Shown in pieces: positions 54,163 through 64,000 of a DNA stretch of 64,000 bases. Origin of the DNA: Vibrio sp. FE10. GTDB taxonomy: Bacteria; Pseudomonadota; Gammaproteobacteria; Enterobacterales; Vibrionaceae. The stretch lies in assembly GCF_030297155.1 (NCBI RefSeq), contig NZ_AP028067.1:868001-932000 (forward strand), in the 5' to 3' direction. The position numbers were made by a program, and so were the translations under genes. Within the stretch, counting starts at the first letter, position 1. Each line of letters starts with the position of its first letter. Below the pieces are notes generated by a model, which saw nothing but the letters and a program-made list of their open reading frames with translations, had not been told where the DNA came from and made no database searches.

Positions 54163-54238
54163 AGAAAAACAATCCTTTCAACTAACGACACTTACGTTAA
54201 TTGGTTGGTTGCCTTATTTTTTTAATCAAATAAAATAG

Positions 54239-54267
54239 AAGCCATTAGATAGCCTAATGGCTTTTTT
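54239..54267 (+). terminator. Terminator after fliS
   Basis: A 10-bp stem (AAGCCATTAG / CTAATGGCTT) with a 5-base loop and a T run. Confidence 0.93.
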
Positions 54268-54390
54268 CGTTGCTGATTTCCTTAATTTGTCCACGTAAAA
54301 CATAATCATTGATATATTCTTCTGTTTTATAGATTACGTTGCTCACCGTTTTTCCGCATCGCACCAAAATAAAGGCAATAATTCCTACTT

Positions 54391-55857
54391 ATGCATGGTT
54401 TGGCAAAACTGCTTGTCGTCGATGATAATGCTCAAGATCGTCACAATTTAAGCACAATATTAGAGTTTGTAGGAGAGAGCTGCGAAGTAATCAGCTCGGA
54501 ACAAGCACGTAAAGTGGATTGGTCACTACAGTGGTCAGGCTGCATTATTGGCTCAATTAAAGGTAAAGGCTTCAACGCTTTACTCAATGAAAAGCTCGTT
54601 CACGCAAATCACATCCCATTGCTTGTTATTGGCAAGCATAATCATTCGGTCGATGAACTTCCCAACTTTGTTGGTGAATTAGAGCTGCCCCTTAACTACC
54701 CTCAATTAAGTGATGCATTAAGACACTGTAAAGACTTCTTAGGTCGTAAAGGTGTTCAAGTCGTCTCTTCAGCACGTAAGAACACTCTGTTTCGTAGCCT
54801 CGTTGGGCAAAGTGCTGGCATTCAAGAAGTTCGCCACTTAATTGAACAAGTTTCTTCAACGGACGCGAACGTACTGATTCTTGGTGAATCGGGCACGGGC
54901 AAAGAAGTGGTTGCGCGTAATATTCACTACCATTCTAAGCGTCGTAGCGGGCCTTTCGTGCCTGTAAACTGTGGCGCGATTCCGCCAGACTTATTGGAAA
55001 GTGAATTGTTTGGTCATGAGAAAGGCGCGTTTACCGGTGCGATTACCGCACGTAAAGGCCGCTTTGAATTGGCTGAAGGTGGTACGCTGTTTCTTGATGA
55101 AATTGGCGACATGCCAATGGCGATGCAAGTTAAGCTACTACGTGTATTACAAGAGCGATGCTTTGAACGCGTAGGCGGCAACAACACGATTCAAGTTGAT
55201 GTTCGCGTGATCGCGGCAACACACCGCAATCTTGAAGACATGATCGACGACGATTCTTTCCGTGAAGATCTGTATTACCGATTGAATGTGTTTCCGATTG
55301 AAATGCCGGCTCTACAAGACCGTAAAGAGGATGTGCCTCTTTTACTGCAAGAGCTGATGACGAGAATGGAAGCGGAAGGCAGCATGCCTATTTGTTTCAC
55401 GCCTCGTGCGATTAACTCATTAATGGAGCATGAATGGCCTGGCAACGTTCGTGAGCTAGCAAACTTAGTTGAGCGTATGGTTATCCTCTATCCAAACAGT
55501 TTGGTTGACGTTAATCATCTGCCAACAAAATATCGATACAGTGATATTCCTGAATTCCAACCAGAATTTAATAGTTTTGTATCAGAAGAAGAGCAAGAGC
55601 GTGATGCATTAGCTGACCTGTTCTCAGAAGATTTCAGTTTTGACCAACAAGACGAACTTGCTGATAACGCCAATGCGCCTCAAGAGTTGCCTCCTGAAGG
55701 GGTAAACTTGAAAGAGCTTCTCGCTGATATGGAAGTGAACATGATCAATCAAGCCTTGGAAGCTCAGGGTGGAATCGTTGCTCGTGCTGCCGATATGCTT
55801 GGAATGCGCAGAACCACTCTGGTTGAAAAAATGCGTAAGTATAATCTACAGCGCTAG
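54391..55857 (+). CDS. flrA: Flagellar master regulator FlrA (FleQ family, sigma-54 activator)
   Basis: This 488-residue enhancer-binding protein tops the polar flagellar cascade. The N-terminal FleQ domain looks like a receiver but lacks the phospho-Asp ([10 protein letters not shown] in its place). The AAA+ domain has Walker A GESGTGKE (165-172) and the sigma-54 contact loop GAFTGA (212-217). A Fis-type helix-turn-helix ends the protein ([21 protein letters not shown]). Arg135 and Arg176, needed for cyclic-di-GMP control in V. cholerae FlrA, are both present at the same numbers, which supports this start. The ribosome-binding site is weak. It should activate flrBC and other class II genes. 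Confidence 0.95.
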   Translation: MHGLAKLLVVDDNAQDRHNLSTILEFVGESCEVISSEQARKVDWSLQWSGCIIGSIKGKGFNALLNEKLVHANHIPLLVIGKHNHSVDELPNFVGELELPLNYPQLSDALRHCKDFLGRKGVQVVSSARKNTLFRSLVGQSAGIQEVRHLIEQVSSTDANVLILGESGTGKEVVARNIHYHSKRRSGPFVPVNCGAIPPDLLESELFGHEKGAFTGAITARKGRFELAEGGTLFLDEIGDMPMAMQVKLLRVLQERCFERVGGNNTIQVDVRVIAATHRNLEDMIDDDSFREDLYYRLNVFPIEMPALQDRKEDVPLLLQELMTRMEAEGSMPICFTPRAINSLMEHEWPGNVRELANLVERMVILYPNSLVDVNHLPTKYRYSDIPEFQPEFNSFVSEEEQERDALADLFSEDFSFDQQDELADNANAPQELPPEGVNLKELLADMEVNMINQALEAQGGIVARAADMLGMRRTTLVEKMRKYNLQR

Positions 55858-55985
55858 AGCTCAGATTCGCGTTCAGCGATATCAAATTAAAACGGGTGTT
55901 GAGTTAAAACGTCGTTTTGATTGAGAGAATAGAGAGGACATAGTCGAGTTGTTGCTTGCTTAACTATGTGATAAATATAGCAAAT

Positions 55986-56020
55986 AGCCTGACGCGTGTT
56001 TTACGTGTCAGGCTGTTTTA
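55986..56020 (+). terminator. Hairpin terminator between flrA and flrB
   Basis: A 12-bp stem (AGCCTGACGCGT / ACGTGTCAGGCT, one G-U pair) with loop GTTTT, followed by GTTTTAG. It ends 22 bases before the flrB start, so it could end flrA mRNA or affect flrB translation. Confidence 0.75.
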
Positions 56021-56042
56021 GTATTTGAGGCAAATTTTTGAC

Positions 56043-57086
56043 ATGCACGGATCTAACGAATCAGAAAATCAGTCACACCTAGATTCAGTTGAACAGCAGG
56101 TTGAGCGCTATAAGCAAGTGCTTGATGTGATGCCAGCAGGTGTCATCTTGTTAGATACTCATGGTGAAGTAAGAGAAGCGAACCCAGAAGCGCACCGAAT
56201 TTTAGGTGTGGAACTGGTGGGCGAGAAGTGGTTTTCGGTTATTCAAAGTGCCTTCGACCCTAAAGACGATGATGGGCATGAGATCTCACTAAAGAACGGG
56301 CGTAAGGTTCGTCTGGCGATTTCAGCTTCTACCACAGGTCAGCTTATCTTGATTACCGACCTGACGGAAACTCGTCTTCTACAGTCTCGCGTGAGTGACC
56401 TTCAGCGTTTGTCGTCGTTAGGTCGAATGGTGGCCTCGTTAGCGCATCAGGTGCGTACACCGCTTTCTAGCGCGATGCTGTATGCATCAAACCTTGCCGC
56501 GCCAAACTTACCGCCGGCAACAAAGACACGTTTTCAATCTAAGCTTATGGATAGATTGCATGACTTAGAGAAGCAAGTGAATGACATGCTGTTGTTTGCC
56601 AAAGGTGGCGACAACAAGGTTGTGAAGCCATTTACCGTCGCTGAACTGATTACTGAATTTCACCCAATGGTGGAAGCGGCATTAAAATCGAACCAGATTG
56701 ATTATTGCCAGGAAGTGGAAGGCGAAGAGACTCAGATGTTTGGCAATGCTAATGCGATAGCTTCTGCTCTGAGCAACCTCGTTTTGAACGCAGTGCAAAT
56801 TGCTGGCAAGGAATCGCAGATTGATGTGTTCTTTAGGCCTGTAAACGGCGAACTTAAGATATCAGTACAAGACAGTGGCCCCGGCGTACCGAAAGAGCTT
56901 CAAGGTAAAATTATGGAACCCTTCTTTACCACTCGCTCGCAAGGTACGGGTTTGGGGCTAGCGGTTGTGCAAATGGTCTGTCGAGCACATGAAGGCCGAT
57001 TGGAATTAATATCAGAAGAAGGGGACGGCGCCTGTTTTACAATGTGTTTGCCGTTAGAAAGAAGCACTTCTTCTGAAAATGAATAA
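56043..57086 (+). CDS. flrB: Sensor histidine kinase FlrB
   Basis: The 347-residue soluble kinase has no membrane helix. It has an N-terminal PAS-like region (YKQVLDVMPAGVILLDTHGEVREANPEAHRILG), the phosphorylated His in SLAHQVRTPLSS, N box NLVLNAVQIAG, and G boxes DSGPGVP and GTGLGLAV. It phosphorylates FlrC. ATG 56043, with GAGG 12 bases before it, is preferred over TTG at 56025. Confidence 0.93.
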   Translation: MHGSNESENQSHLDSVEQQVERYKQVLDVMPAGVILLDTHGEVREANPEAHRILGVELVGEKWFSVIQSAFDPKDDDGHEISLKNGRKVRLAISASTTGQLILITDLTETRLLQSRVSDLQRLSSLGRMVASLAHQVRTPLSSAMLYASNLAAPNLPPATKTRFQSKLMDRLHDLEKQVNDMLLFAKGGDNKVVKPFTVAELITEFHPMVEAALKSNQIDYCQEVEGEETQMFGNANAIASALSNLVLNAVQIAGKESQIDVFFRPVNGELKISVQDSGPGVPKELQGKIMEPFFTTRSQGTGLGLAVVQMVCRAHEGRLELISEEGDGACFTMCLPLERSTSSENE

Positions 57087-57116
57087 GTTTTAACTGAATT
57101 TACACTGGAGAATTCT

Positions 57117-58526
57117 ATGGCTCAAAGCAAAGTGTTAATCGTCGAAGATGATGAAGGTCTACGCGAAGCCCTTGTCGATACACTCGCGCTTGCTGGCTAT
57201 GAATGGCTAGAAGCGGATTGTGCGGAAGATGCTCTGGTAAAATTGAAATCGAACTCCGTTGATATCGTTGTCTCTGATGTACAGATGGCAGGTATGGGCG
57301 GTTTAGCTCTGCTAAGAAACATCAAGCAGCATTGGCCAAATCTTCCGGTTTTATTGATGACGGCTTACGCCAACATTGAAGACGCGGTAGCGGCAATGAA
57401 AGAAGGCGCCATTGATTACATGGCAAAGCCATTTGCGCCTGAAGTTTTACTTAATATGGTGAGCCGTTACGCTCCCGTGAAATCGGATGATAATGGCGAT
57501 GCCATTGTTGCCGATGAGAAAAGCATCAAGCTAATGATGTTGGCCGACAAGGTGGCTAAAACCGATGCCAACGTGATGGTGCTAGGGCCAAGTGGTTCAG
57601 GTAAAGAAGTTATGTCTCGCTATATTCACAACGCTTCGAGCCGCAAAGACGGTCCGTTCGTTGCGATTAACTGTGCCGCGATTCCAGATAACATGTTGGA
57701 AGCGACCCTGTTTGGCTACGACAAAGGCGCATTTACTGGCGCTATTCAAGCTTGCCCGGGTAAATTTGAGCAAGCGCAGGGCGGTACTATTTTGTTGGAT
57801 GAGATCAGTGAAATGGATCTTAGCTTACAAGCGAAACTGCTGCGTGTGTTGCAAGAGCGCGAAGTGGAACGCCTTGGCAGTCGCAAGAGCATCAAACTGG
57901 ATGTCCGTGTTTTGGCAACCAGTAACCGCGATCTAAAACAGTATGTTTCTGAAGGGAATTTCCGTGAAGATTTATACTACCGACTGAATGTATTCCCAAT
58001 TACTTGGCCAGCTTTGTGTGAACGTAAAGGCGATATTGAGCCGCTTGCGAAGCATTTGGTTGAGCGTCATTGCACCAAACTTGGAATGCCTGTTCCTGTT
58101 CTGTCTGAGCAAGCCATCAGTAAACTCGTCAATTATCCGTGGCCGGGTAATGTGCGTGAGTTGGATAATGTCGTGCAGCGCGCCCTAATTCTGAGTGAGC
58201 AAGAAAATATTTCTGGTGAGCATATCTTACTTGAAGGCGTCGATTGGCAAGACGCTACTGGCCTACAACAAATTGTTGAAGGAAACAGTGTTGCAGCGCC
58301 TGAAATTAAGCCGATTGCTGAAGCGAATCCTGTCAGTAAAGTTGTGGCAAGCAGCGAAGGGCTTGGAAATGAGCTTCGAGATCAAGAGTATGCGATTATT
58401 CTTGAAACACTGATTGCTTGTAATGGCCGACGTAAAGATATGGCCGAAAAGTTAGGGATTAGTCCACGTACGCTGCGTTATAAGTTGGCAAAAATGCGTG
58501 ATGCTGGAATAGATATCCCAAACTGA
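57117..58526 (+). CDS. flrC: Sigma-54 response regulator FlrC
   Basis: The 469-residue regulator has a receiver domain with phospho-Asp54 (VVSDVQMAGMG), an AAA+ domain with GPSGSGKE and GAFTGA, and a Fis-like DNA-binding C-terminus (GRRKDMAEKLGISPRTLRYKLAKM). Phosphorylated by FlrB, it activates class III sigma-54 promoters of hook, basal body and core flagellin genes. It starts 30 bases after flrB in one operon. Confidence 0.95.
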   Translation: MAQSKVLIVEDDEGLREALVDTLALAGYEWLEADCAEDALVKLKSNSVDIVVSDVQMAGMGGLALLRNIKQHWPNLPVLLMTAYANIEDAVAAMKEGAIDYMAKPFAPEVLLNMVSRYAPVKSDDNGDAIVADEKSIKLMMLADKVAKTDANVMVLGPSGSGKEVMSRYIHNASSRKDGPFVAINCAAIPDNMLEATLFGYDKGAFTGAIQACPGKFEQAQGGTILLDEISEMDLSLQAKLLRVLQEREVERLGSRKSIKLDVRVLATSNRDLKQYVSEGNFREDLYYRLNVFPITWPALCERKGDIEPLAKHLVERHCTKLGMPVPVLSEQAISKLVNYPWPGNVRELDNVVQRALILSEQENISGEHILLEGVDWQDATGLQQIVEGNSVAAPEIKPIAEANPVSKVVASSEGLGNELRDQEYAIILETLIACNGRRKDMAEKLGISPRTLRYKLAKMRDAGIDIPN

Positions 58527-58587
58527 GGTTAGATTAGTGGTGCCAGCTTTCTGACTGTTGTAGTACGATGTCTAGTCAAATTAATGT

Positions 58588-58604
58588 GTGGCACGCTAAT
58601 TGCT
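58588..58604 (+). promoter_or_regulatory. Consensus sigma-54 promoter before fliE
   Basis: TGGCACGCTAATTGCT with exact GG-N10-GC spacing, about 55 bases before fliE. Matches the consensus fully. Confidence 0.88.
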
Positions 58605-58658
58605 CTGTCAATAATACAGCTAAATAGATAGTCATAATTTTGACTCCTGAGGTAGTAG

Positions 58659-58970
58659 ATGAGAATAGATGGTTTACAAGGCGAAATGCAGGCAATGATG
58701 GTTGAAGCTGCTAGCGCGCGTCCTGCTGCAACGGGGCAGGCGGTTGGTGCAGACTTTGGCAACATGTTGACGCAAGCCATCAATAATGTGAACTCACTAC
58801 AAAAGACCTCTGGCGATCTTCAAGCTCGCTTTGATAGCGGCGACCAGAGTGTGTCTCTATCCGATGTGATGATCGCTCGGAATAAATCTAGTGTGGCCTT
58901 TGAGGCGACGATCCAAATTAGAAATAAATTGGTCGAGTCGTACAAAGAGCTTATGAATATGCCGGTATAA
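58659..58970 (+). CDS. fliE: Flagellar hook-basal body protein FliE
   Basis: The 103-residue MS-ring to rod junction protein has the family core ADFGNMLTQAINNVNSLQK and VSLSDVMIARNKSSVAFEATIQIRNKLVESYKELMNMPV. First gene of the class III fliEFG(HI) group. fliF follows after 16 bases. Confidence 0.95.
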   Translation: MRIDGLQGEMQAMMVEAASARPAATGQAVGADFGNMLTQAINNVNSLQKTSGDLQARFDSGDQSVSLSDVMIARNKSSVAFEATIQIRNKLVESYKELMNMPV

Positions 58971-58986
58971 GTTAGGTAGTTGAATA

Positions 58987-60729
58987 GTGGCAGAAAATAG
59001 TCAAACAACAGATTTAGCCGTAAGCGATAGCAACGACCACGCACTTATTGCCGGTTCAGAGCTAGACGGAGAAGGGCAAAATCCCGATCTAGGTGAACGC
59101 AGTTCATCGAAGTTCGATATGGCCGTAGGTGATCTCGATTTACTTCGTCAGGTCGTCTTAGTCCTTTCTATCTCTATCTGTGTTGCGCTTATTGTGATGC
59201 TGTTTTTCTGGGTAAAAGAGCCAGAAATGCGTCCATTAGGGGCTTATGAAACAGAAGAGTTGATCCCAGTTCTTGATTACTTAGATCTACAGAAGATCGA
59301 GTATTCTCTTGATGGCAACACCATTTCAGTACCTGCTAGTGAGTACAACTCGCTGAAGCTTAATATGGTACGAGCAGGATTGAATCAAGAGAGAAACGCA
59401 GGCGATGACATCCTCATGCAAGACATGGGCTTTGGTGTATCACAACGTTTAGAACAAGAACGCCTCAAATTAAGTCGTGAAAGACAACTTGCGAAAGCCA
59501 TTGAGCAGATGAAACAAGTGCGTAAAGCGCAGGTTTTACTGGCCTTGCCAAAGCAAAGTGTGTTTGTTCGACACAATCAAGAAGCGTCCGCTTCTGTATT
59601 CCTAACGGTGAAAACCGGCGCTAACCTAAAACAGCAAGAAGTGGATTCTGTTGTCGACATGGTGGCCAGTGCCGTGCCGGGAATGAAGACCTCGCGTATT
59701 ACTGTGACCGATCAGCACGGTCGACTTCTGAGTTCAGGCTCTCAAGACCCGATGTCTACGGCTCGTCGTAAAGAGCACGAATTAGAACGTAACCAAGAAC
59801 AAGCGTTGCGTGAGAAAATTGACTCTATTCTTATCCCTATTCTTGGTTTTGGTAACTACACCGCTCAGGTTGATATTCAACTCGACTTTAGCGCGGTAGA
59901 GCAAACAAGAAAGCGTTTTGACCCGAATACTCCAGCAACACGAAGTGAATACACGCTAGAAGATTACAACAACGGCAATACCGTGGCAGGTATTCCGGGT
60001 GCTTTGAGCAATCAACCACCTGCCGATGCTTCTATCCCTCAAGATGTTGCCCAGATGAAAGACGGTGCAATGACAGGGCAGGGCTCAGTTCACAAAGAAG
60101 CGACTCGAAACTTCGAGCTGGATACCACCATCAGCCATGAGCGTAAGCAGAGCGGCACGGTGAATCGCCAAACCGTTTCTGTCGCAATCAAAGATCGCCA
60201 GTCATTGAATCCAGATACAGGTGAAGTGGTACACACGCCAATCCCTGTTAGTGAAATTAATGCTATTCGTCAGGTTCTTATCGGTACCGTAGGTTTTGAT
60301 GAAACTCGTGGTGACCTACTGAATGTATTGAGTATGCAGTTTGCGCCTCAAGTGACCGATATCGTTGCTGATGTGCCTATTTGGGAGCATCCAAACTTCA
60401 ACGATTGGGTTCGTTGGTTTGCAAGTGCGTTGGTTATTATTGTGGTGGTGTTGGTTCTGGTTCGCCCAGCAATGAAGAAATTGCTTAACCCAGCTGCAGA
60501 CAATGATGATCAGATGTACGGCCCTGATGGTATGCCAATCGGCGCCGACGGCGAAACCAGCCTAATTGGTGGCGATATTGAAGGTGGTGAGTTGTTCGAA
60601 TTCGGTTCGAGTATTGATTTACCTAACCTTCATAAAGACGAAGATGTTCTGAAAGCAGTACGTGCTCTTGTAGCGAATGAACCAGAGCTAGCAGCTCAAG
60701 TAGTTAAGAATTGGATGGCAGATGGCTAA
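58987..60729 (+). CDS. fliF: Flagellar MS-ring protein FliF
   Basis: The 580-residue inner-membrane protein starts at GTG. An N-terminal membrane helix near residues 50-75 (VVLVLSISICVALIVMLFFW) and a C-terminal one near residues 475-495 flank the periplasmic YscJ/FliF ring domains (LLALPKQSVFVRHNQEASASVFLTVKTG). The C-terminal cytosolic tail binds FliG. Its end overlaps fliG by 8 bases. Confidence 0.96.
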   Translation: MAENSQTTDLAVSDSNDHALIAGSELDGEGQNPDLGERSSSKFDMAVGDLDLLRQVVLVLSISICVALIVMLFFWVKEPEMRPLGAYETEELIPVLDYLDLQKIEYSLDGNTISVPASEYNSLKLNMVRAGLNQERNAGDDILMQDMGFGVSQRLEQERLKLSRERQLAKAIEQMKQVRKAQVLLALPKQSVFVRHNQEASASVFLTVKTGANLKQQEVDSVVDMVASAVPGMKTSRITVTDQHGRLLSSGSQDPMSTARRKEHELERNQEQALREKIDSILIPILGFGNYTAQVDIQLDFSAVEQTRKRFDPNTPATRSEYTLEDYNNGNTVAGIPGALSNQPPADASIPQDVAQMKDGAMTGQGSVHKEATRNFELDTTISHERKQSGTVNRQTVSVAIKDRQSLNPDTGEVVHTPIPVSEINAIRQVLIGTVGFDETRGDLLNVLSMQFAPQVTDIVADVPIWEHPNFNDWVRWFASALVIIVVVLVLVRPAMKKLLNPAADNDDQMYGPDGMPIGADGETSLIGGDIEGGELFEFGSSIDLPNLHKDEDVLKAVRALVANEPELAAQVVKNWMADG

Positions 60730-61783
60730 CGAAATTGTTCCACAACAAGCTGAAGGCGGTGAAGTTCTTGATGTCGCTAATGTGGACATTGACTCTATAT
60801 CGGGTGATGAACGCGCAGCGATCTTGTTATTGAGTCTCAATGAAGAAGATGCGGCCGGTATTATTCGTCACTTAGAGCCTAAGCAGGTACAACGTGTGGG
60901 TAGTGCGATGGCGCGTGCCACGGACTTGTCACAAGAGAAAGTCGGCGCAGTGCACCGTGCTTTCTTAGATGATATTCAGAAGTACACCAATATCGGTATG
61001 GGCAGTGAAGACTTCATGCGTAACGCATTGGTGGCTGCTCTGGGTGAAGATAAGGCGAATAACCTTGTTGACCAGATCCTTCTGGGTACCGGTTCGAAAG
61101 GCTTGGATTCTCTTAAATGGATGGATCCTCGTCAGGTGGCAAGTATCATCATCAACGAGCACCCTCAGATTCAAACGATTGTATTGTCTTACCTAGAAGC
61201 CGATCAGTCAGCCGAGATCTTGTCTCAGTTCCCTGAACGTGTACGTCTAGACTTAATGATGCGTATTGCTAACCTTGAAGAAGTTCAACCTTCGGCGCTT
61301 GCTGAACTGAACGAAATCATGGAGAAACAGTTTGCGGGTCAAGCTGGTGCTCAAGCAGCCAAAATTGGTGGCCTGAAAGCTGCGGCTGAAATCATGAACT
61401 ACATGGATAACAACGTCGAAGGTGTCTTGATGGATCAAATCCGAGATCAAGACGAAGACATGGCAACGCAGATTCAAGATCTTATGTTTGTCTTTGAAAA
61501 CCTTATCGAAGTTGATGATCAAGGCGTTCAACGATTACTACGTGATGTTCCACAAGATATTCTTCAGAAAGCACTTAAGGGTGCCGATGAAGGTCTACGT
61601 GAGAAGATCTTCAAGAACATGTCTAAACGTGCTGCAGATATGATGAGAGACGATATTGAGGCGATGCCGCCAGTGAAAGTCTCTGAAGTGGAAGCGGCTC
61701 AGAAAGAGATCTTGGGTATTGCGAGGAAAATGGCAGACAGTGGCGAGATTATGCTATCTGGCGGTGCCGACGAGTTCCTCTAA
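60722..61783 (+). CDS. fliG: Flagellar motor switch protein FliG
   Basis: The 353-residue rotor protein has the N-terminal FliF-binding domain (ERAAILLLSLNEEDAAGIIRHLEPKQVQRVGSAM), the EHPQ motif (INEHPQIQTIVLSYL) that binds FliM, and the C-terminal torque helix region with charged residues (FVFENLIEVDDQGVQRLLRDV). A terminator hairpin follows. Confidence 0.97.
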   Translation: MANEIVPQQAEGGEVLDVANVDIDSISGDERAAILLLSLNEEDAAGIIRHLEPKQVQRVGSAMARATDLSQEKVGAVHRAFLDDIQKYTNIGMGSEDFMRNALVAALGEDKANNLVDQILLGTGSKGLDSLKWMDPRQVASIIINEHPQIQTIVLSYLEADQSAEILSQFPERVRLDLMMRIANLEEVQPSALAELNEIMEKQFAGQAGAQAAKIGGLKAAAEIMNYMDNNVEGVLMDQIRDQDEDMATQIQDLMFVFENLIEVDDQGVQRLLRDVPQDILQKALKGADEGLREKIFKNMSKRAADMMRDDIEAMPPVKVSEVEAAQKEILGIARKMADSGEIMLSGGADEFL

Positions 61784-61794
61784 GACGAAATCTC

Positions 61795-61822
61795 AAAGCC
61801 CCACAGTGTTGGGGCTTTTCTT
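61795..61822 (+). terminator. Terminator-like hairpin between fliG and fliH
   Basis: AAAGCCCCA pairs with TGGGGCTTT around a 6-base loop, then TTTTCTTT. It lies inside what is usually one operon, so it probably lowers rather than stops expression of fliH and fliI. Confidence 0.8.
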
Positions 61823-61906
61823 TATCCAATCTCGAAATCCCGATTATTTAAGTCTAACTCTCTGAATTTAAATAGCAGTTTGACTCACACATAGATAGGT
61901 ACTGAT

Positions 61907-62707
61907 ATGTCAGGTGATAGAAAACGCGGCTTCCTTCGTCCCGATGAAGATAATACGGTTGCCCAGCCTCAAAAATGGGGGCTGCCTGATTACACTTCTG
62001 ACGTGAGCAAAAATGCTAAAGAAACGGCGTTTAATTACGACCCTAGCTGGATGCCTACGGTTGAAGAAGCCATTGAAGATGAAGAGCTTGTTCTGACTGA
62101 AGAGCAGATTGAACTGATCAAGCAAGGCGCTTATCAGGAAGGCCTTCATCAAGGGCAAGAAGCCGGTTTTAAACAGGGCTACGAAAAAGGCAAAGAAGAA
62201 GGACTTGTTGCAGGTCATGCAGAGGGCAATGAAGCTGGTAAGCTTGAAGGTGTTACTGCTGGACAAGAATACATTCAACAACAAGTCGCGGTTTTCATGG
62301 GGCTTGCTAACCAATTCGCACAGCCGTTAGAGTTAATGAATGCTCAGGTAGAGAAGCAATTGGTCGACATGGTGTTAACCATGGTTAAAGAAGTCGTTCA
62401 TGTTGAAGTTCAAACCAACCCGCAAATCATATTAGATACCGTGAAAGAATCGGTCGAGTCATTGCCGATCTCTGGTCACGCAATCACTTTAAAACTTAAC
62501 CCTGAAGATGTCGCAATCATCCGTTCTGCACATGGCGAATCTGAGCTGGAATGTCGGAACTGGACTTTGGTTTCGGAGCCTGCACTCAACCGTGGTGATG
62601 TGCAAATCGAAGCCGGTGAGTCGAGTGTTAACTATCGCATGGAAGATCGCGTCAAAAACGTGATTCAAAACTTCTGTGGTGCTAATCGTCATCAAGGTCA
62701 TGAGTAA
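61907..62707 (+). CDS. fliH: Flagellar export ATPase regulator FliH
   Basis: The 266-residue stator of the export ATPase has an N-terminal helical part and a glycine repeat of the GxxxG type between about residues 75 and 123 ([20 protein letters not shown] and on), typical of FliH. The C-terminal domain that binds FliI contains [24 protein letters not shown]. No sigma-54 element is visible in the 123-base gap before it. Confidence 0.93.
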   Translation: MSGDRKRGFLRPDEDNTVAQPQKWGLPDYTSDVSKNAKETAFNYDPSWMPTVEEAIEDEELVLTEEQIELIKQGAYQEGLHQGQEAGFKQGYEKGKEEGLVAGHAEGNEAGKLEGVTAGQEYIQQQVAVFMGLANQFAQPLELMNAQVEKQLVDMVLTMVKEVVHVEVQTNPQIILDTVKESVESLPISGHAITLKLNPEDVAIIRSAHGESELECRNWTLVSEPALNRGDVQIEAGESSVNYRMEDRVKNVIQNFCGANRHQGHE

Positions 62708-64000
62708 TGCTTGAACTCGCGAATCGCCTAAGCCAATACAAAGTCGAAGGGCTGAAATCACGACCAATTGCCTCCGGTAAGTTGGTGCGTGTGGTTGGCT
62801 TAACGCTTGAGGCGACTGGCTGTAAAGCACCCATCGGCAGCTTGTGTTTGGTTGAAACCATGTCTGGTCAGATGGAAGCTGAAGTGGTTGGCTTCTCCGG
62901 TGATAATCTATTTTTGATGCCGAGTGAGCAAATCACGGGGATCTTACCGGGCGCACGAGTTACTCCGGTGACCTCTGAAAGCGGCATTCCTGTCGGGATG
63001 GAACTGCTTGGCCGTGTGATTGATGGTGTGGGTAACCCGCTTGATGGGCTAGGTCCAATCTATACTGAGCAACGCGCTTCATTTAACGCGGAACCCATTA
63101 ACCCTTTAGCTCGTAAACCTATCTCTGAGCCGCTTGATGTCGGCTTAAAGGCCATCAATGGTTTGCTCACGGTGGGTAAAGGCCAACGTATTGGCCTGTT
63201 TGCGGGTTCTGGTGTTGGTAAGTCGGTCACGCTTGGCATGATGACTCGAGGTACAACGGCACAAGTGGTTGTAGTGGGTTTGATTGGTGAACGTGGACGA
63301 GAAGTAAAAGAATTTATTGAAGAGATTCTTGGCGAAGATGGCCGTAAACGTTCGGTTGTTGTCGCTGCTCCTGCGGATTCATCGCCATTAATGCGTTTGA
63401 AAGGCTGCCAGACTGCGTTGGCTGTTGCCGAGTATTTCCGAGACCAAGGCTTAGATGTTCTGCTGTTGATGGATTCACTGACCCGTTTTGCTCAAGCACA
63501 ACGTGAGATCGCTCTGTCGGTCGGTGAGCCGCCAGCTACTAAAGGTTATCCGCCATCGGTATTTGCCAAGCTTCCTGCGCTGGTGGAAAGAGCGGGTAAC
63601 GGTAACGATGAACAAGGTTCGATCACCGCTTTCTTTACGGTTCTAACTGAAGGTGATGACTTACAAGATCCGATTGCTGATGCGTCGCGAGCCATTTTGG
63701 ATGGACACATTGTATTGTCCCGCGAGATGGCCGATGCGGGTCATTACCCTGCAATTGATGTAGAGAAGTCGGTCAGTCGTGTTATGCCTCAAATCACCAC
63801 TGAAGAACATGTTTTGATGTCGAAAGCGGTGCGTCAAGTGCTGTCTATCTGTCGTAAGAACCAAGACTTGGTGTCGATTGGTGCCTATAAACCTGGGACT
63901 GAGCCTGCCATTGATAGTGCCTTCACCTTGAAACCGAGATTGGACGAGTACTTACAACAGAAAATGAAAGAAACGGTTCCTTATGACATGTGCGTCAACA
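62707..64000 (+). CDS. fliI: Flagellar export ATPase FliI, 3' end cut by window edge
   Basis: ATG at 62707 overlaps the fliH stop by one base (TAATG). The 431 codons in the window hold the F1-beta-like ATPase with Walker A AGSGVGKS (166-173), Walker [16 protein letters not shown] and the conserved [20 protein letters not shown]. FliI is usually about 440 residues, so only some ten C-terminal codons should be missing. It powers substrate entry to the flagellar type III export gate together with FliH. Confidence 0.96.
   Translation, partial: MLELANRLSQYKVEGLKSRPIASGKLVRVVGLTLEATGCKAPIGSLCLVETMSGQMEAEVVGFSGDNLFLMPSEQITGILPGARVTPVTSESGIPVGMELLGRVIDGVGNPLDGLGPIYTEQRASFNAEPINPLARKPISEPLDVGLKAINGLLTVGKGQRIGLFAGSGVGKSVTLGMMTRGTTAQVVVVGLIGERGREVKEFIEEILGEDGRKRSVVVAAPADSSPLMRLKGCQTALAVAEYFRDQGLDVLLLMDSLTRFAQAQREIALSVGEPPATKGYPPSVFAKLPALVERAGNGNDEQGSITAFFTVLTEGDDLQDPIADASRAILDGHIVLSREMADAGHYPAIDVEKSVSRVMPQITTEEHVLMSKAVRQVLSICRKNQDLVSIGAYKPGTEPAIDSAFTLKPRLDEYLQQKMKETVPYDMCVN

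Overview
The window looks like a chromosomal segment of a marine Vibrio, most likely of the V. splendidus/V. fischeri kind. The evidence is the gene order chitobiase - copA - gltX - flgT/flgOP - flgNMA - cheVR - flgB to flgL - flagellins - flaG fliD flaI fliS - flrABC - fliEFGHI, which as I recall it matches the polar flagellar regions of Vibrio. The moderate GC content fits, as do the regulators FlrA, FlrB and FlrC and the H-ring proteins FlgT, FlgO and FlgP. Species assignment is inference.

Layout. Positions 1-1767 hold the 3' part of a GH20 chitobiase, followed by a small beta-barrel porin with a good candidate CRP site. Positions 3260-6500 are a copper operon on the minus strand (copA, then a DUF411 protein) with a textbook CueR-type operator/promoter. 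gltX is at 6805-8232. Positions 8322-24495 are a minus-strand operon of about 18 tightly packed or overlapping genes for an aryl polyene (APE) pigment, in the order apeC-D-E-F-G-H-I-J, an MIO-type aromatic amino acid ammonia lyase, then apeK-L-M-N-O-P-Q-R and a lipoprotein. Diverging from it at 24568-27327 are a lipoprotein, a SAM methyltransferase and a flavoprotein carrying halogenase signature motifs. An unassigned gene with an AP2-like appearance follows at 27470-27976.

The rest (28116-64000) is the polar flagellar regulon: H-ring genes flgT and flgOP; flgN, flgM and flgA; cheV and cheR; the rod, hook and ring operon flgBCDE-FGHIJ; hook-filament junction genes flgKL; three tandem flagellin genes; flaG-fliD-flaI-fliS; the master regulators flrA and flrBC; and the class III genes fliE, fliF, fliG, fliH and fliI, the last running off the end.

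The regulatory layout is readable. Sigma-54 -24/-12 elements precede flgT, flgO, flgM, flgB (two), flgF, flgK, the first flagellin (weak -12) and fliE. Sigma-28 elements of the form TAAAG-N14-GCCGTTA(T/A) precede the second and third flagellins, and a weaker one lies beside the sigma-54 element of flgM.

How the parts work together. The lyase is expected to supply a phenylpropenoic acid starter, ApeH to load it on an ACP, the ApeO/C and ApeR ketosynthases with ApeQ and ApeI/P to extend it to a polyene, and ApeD, J, K, L, M and N to acylate, move and anchor it in the outer membrane. The methyltransferase and the halogenase-like protein may decorate the aryl head. The halogenase-like gene is the most unusual point. 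The flagellar half encodes its own regulators FlrA, FlrB/FlrC and FlgM beside the structures they control.
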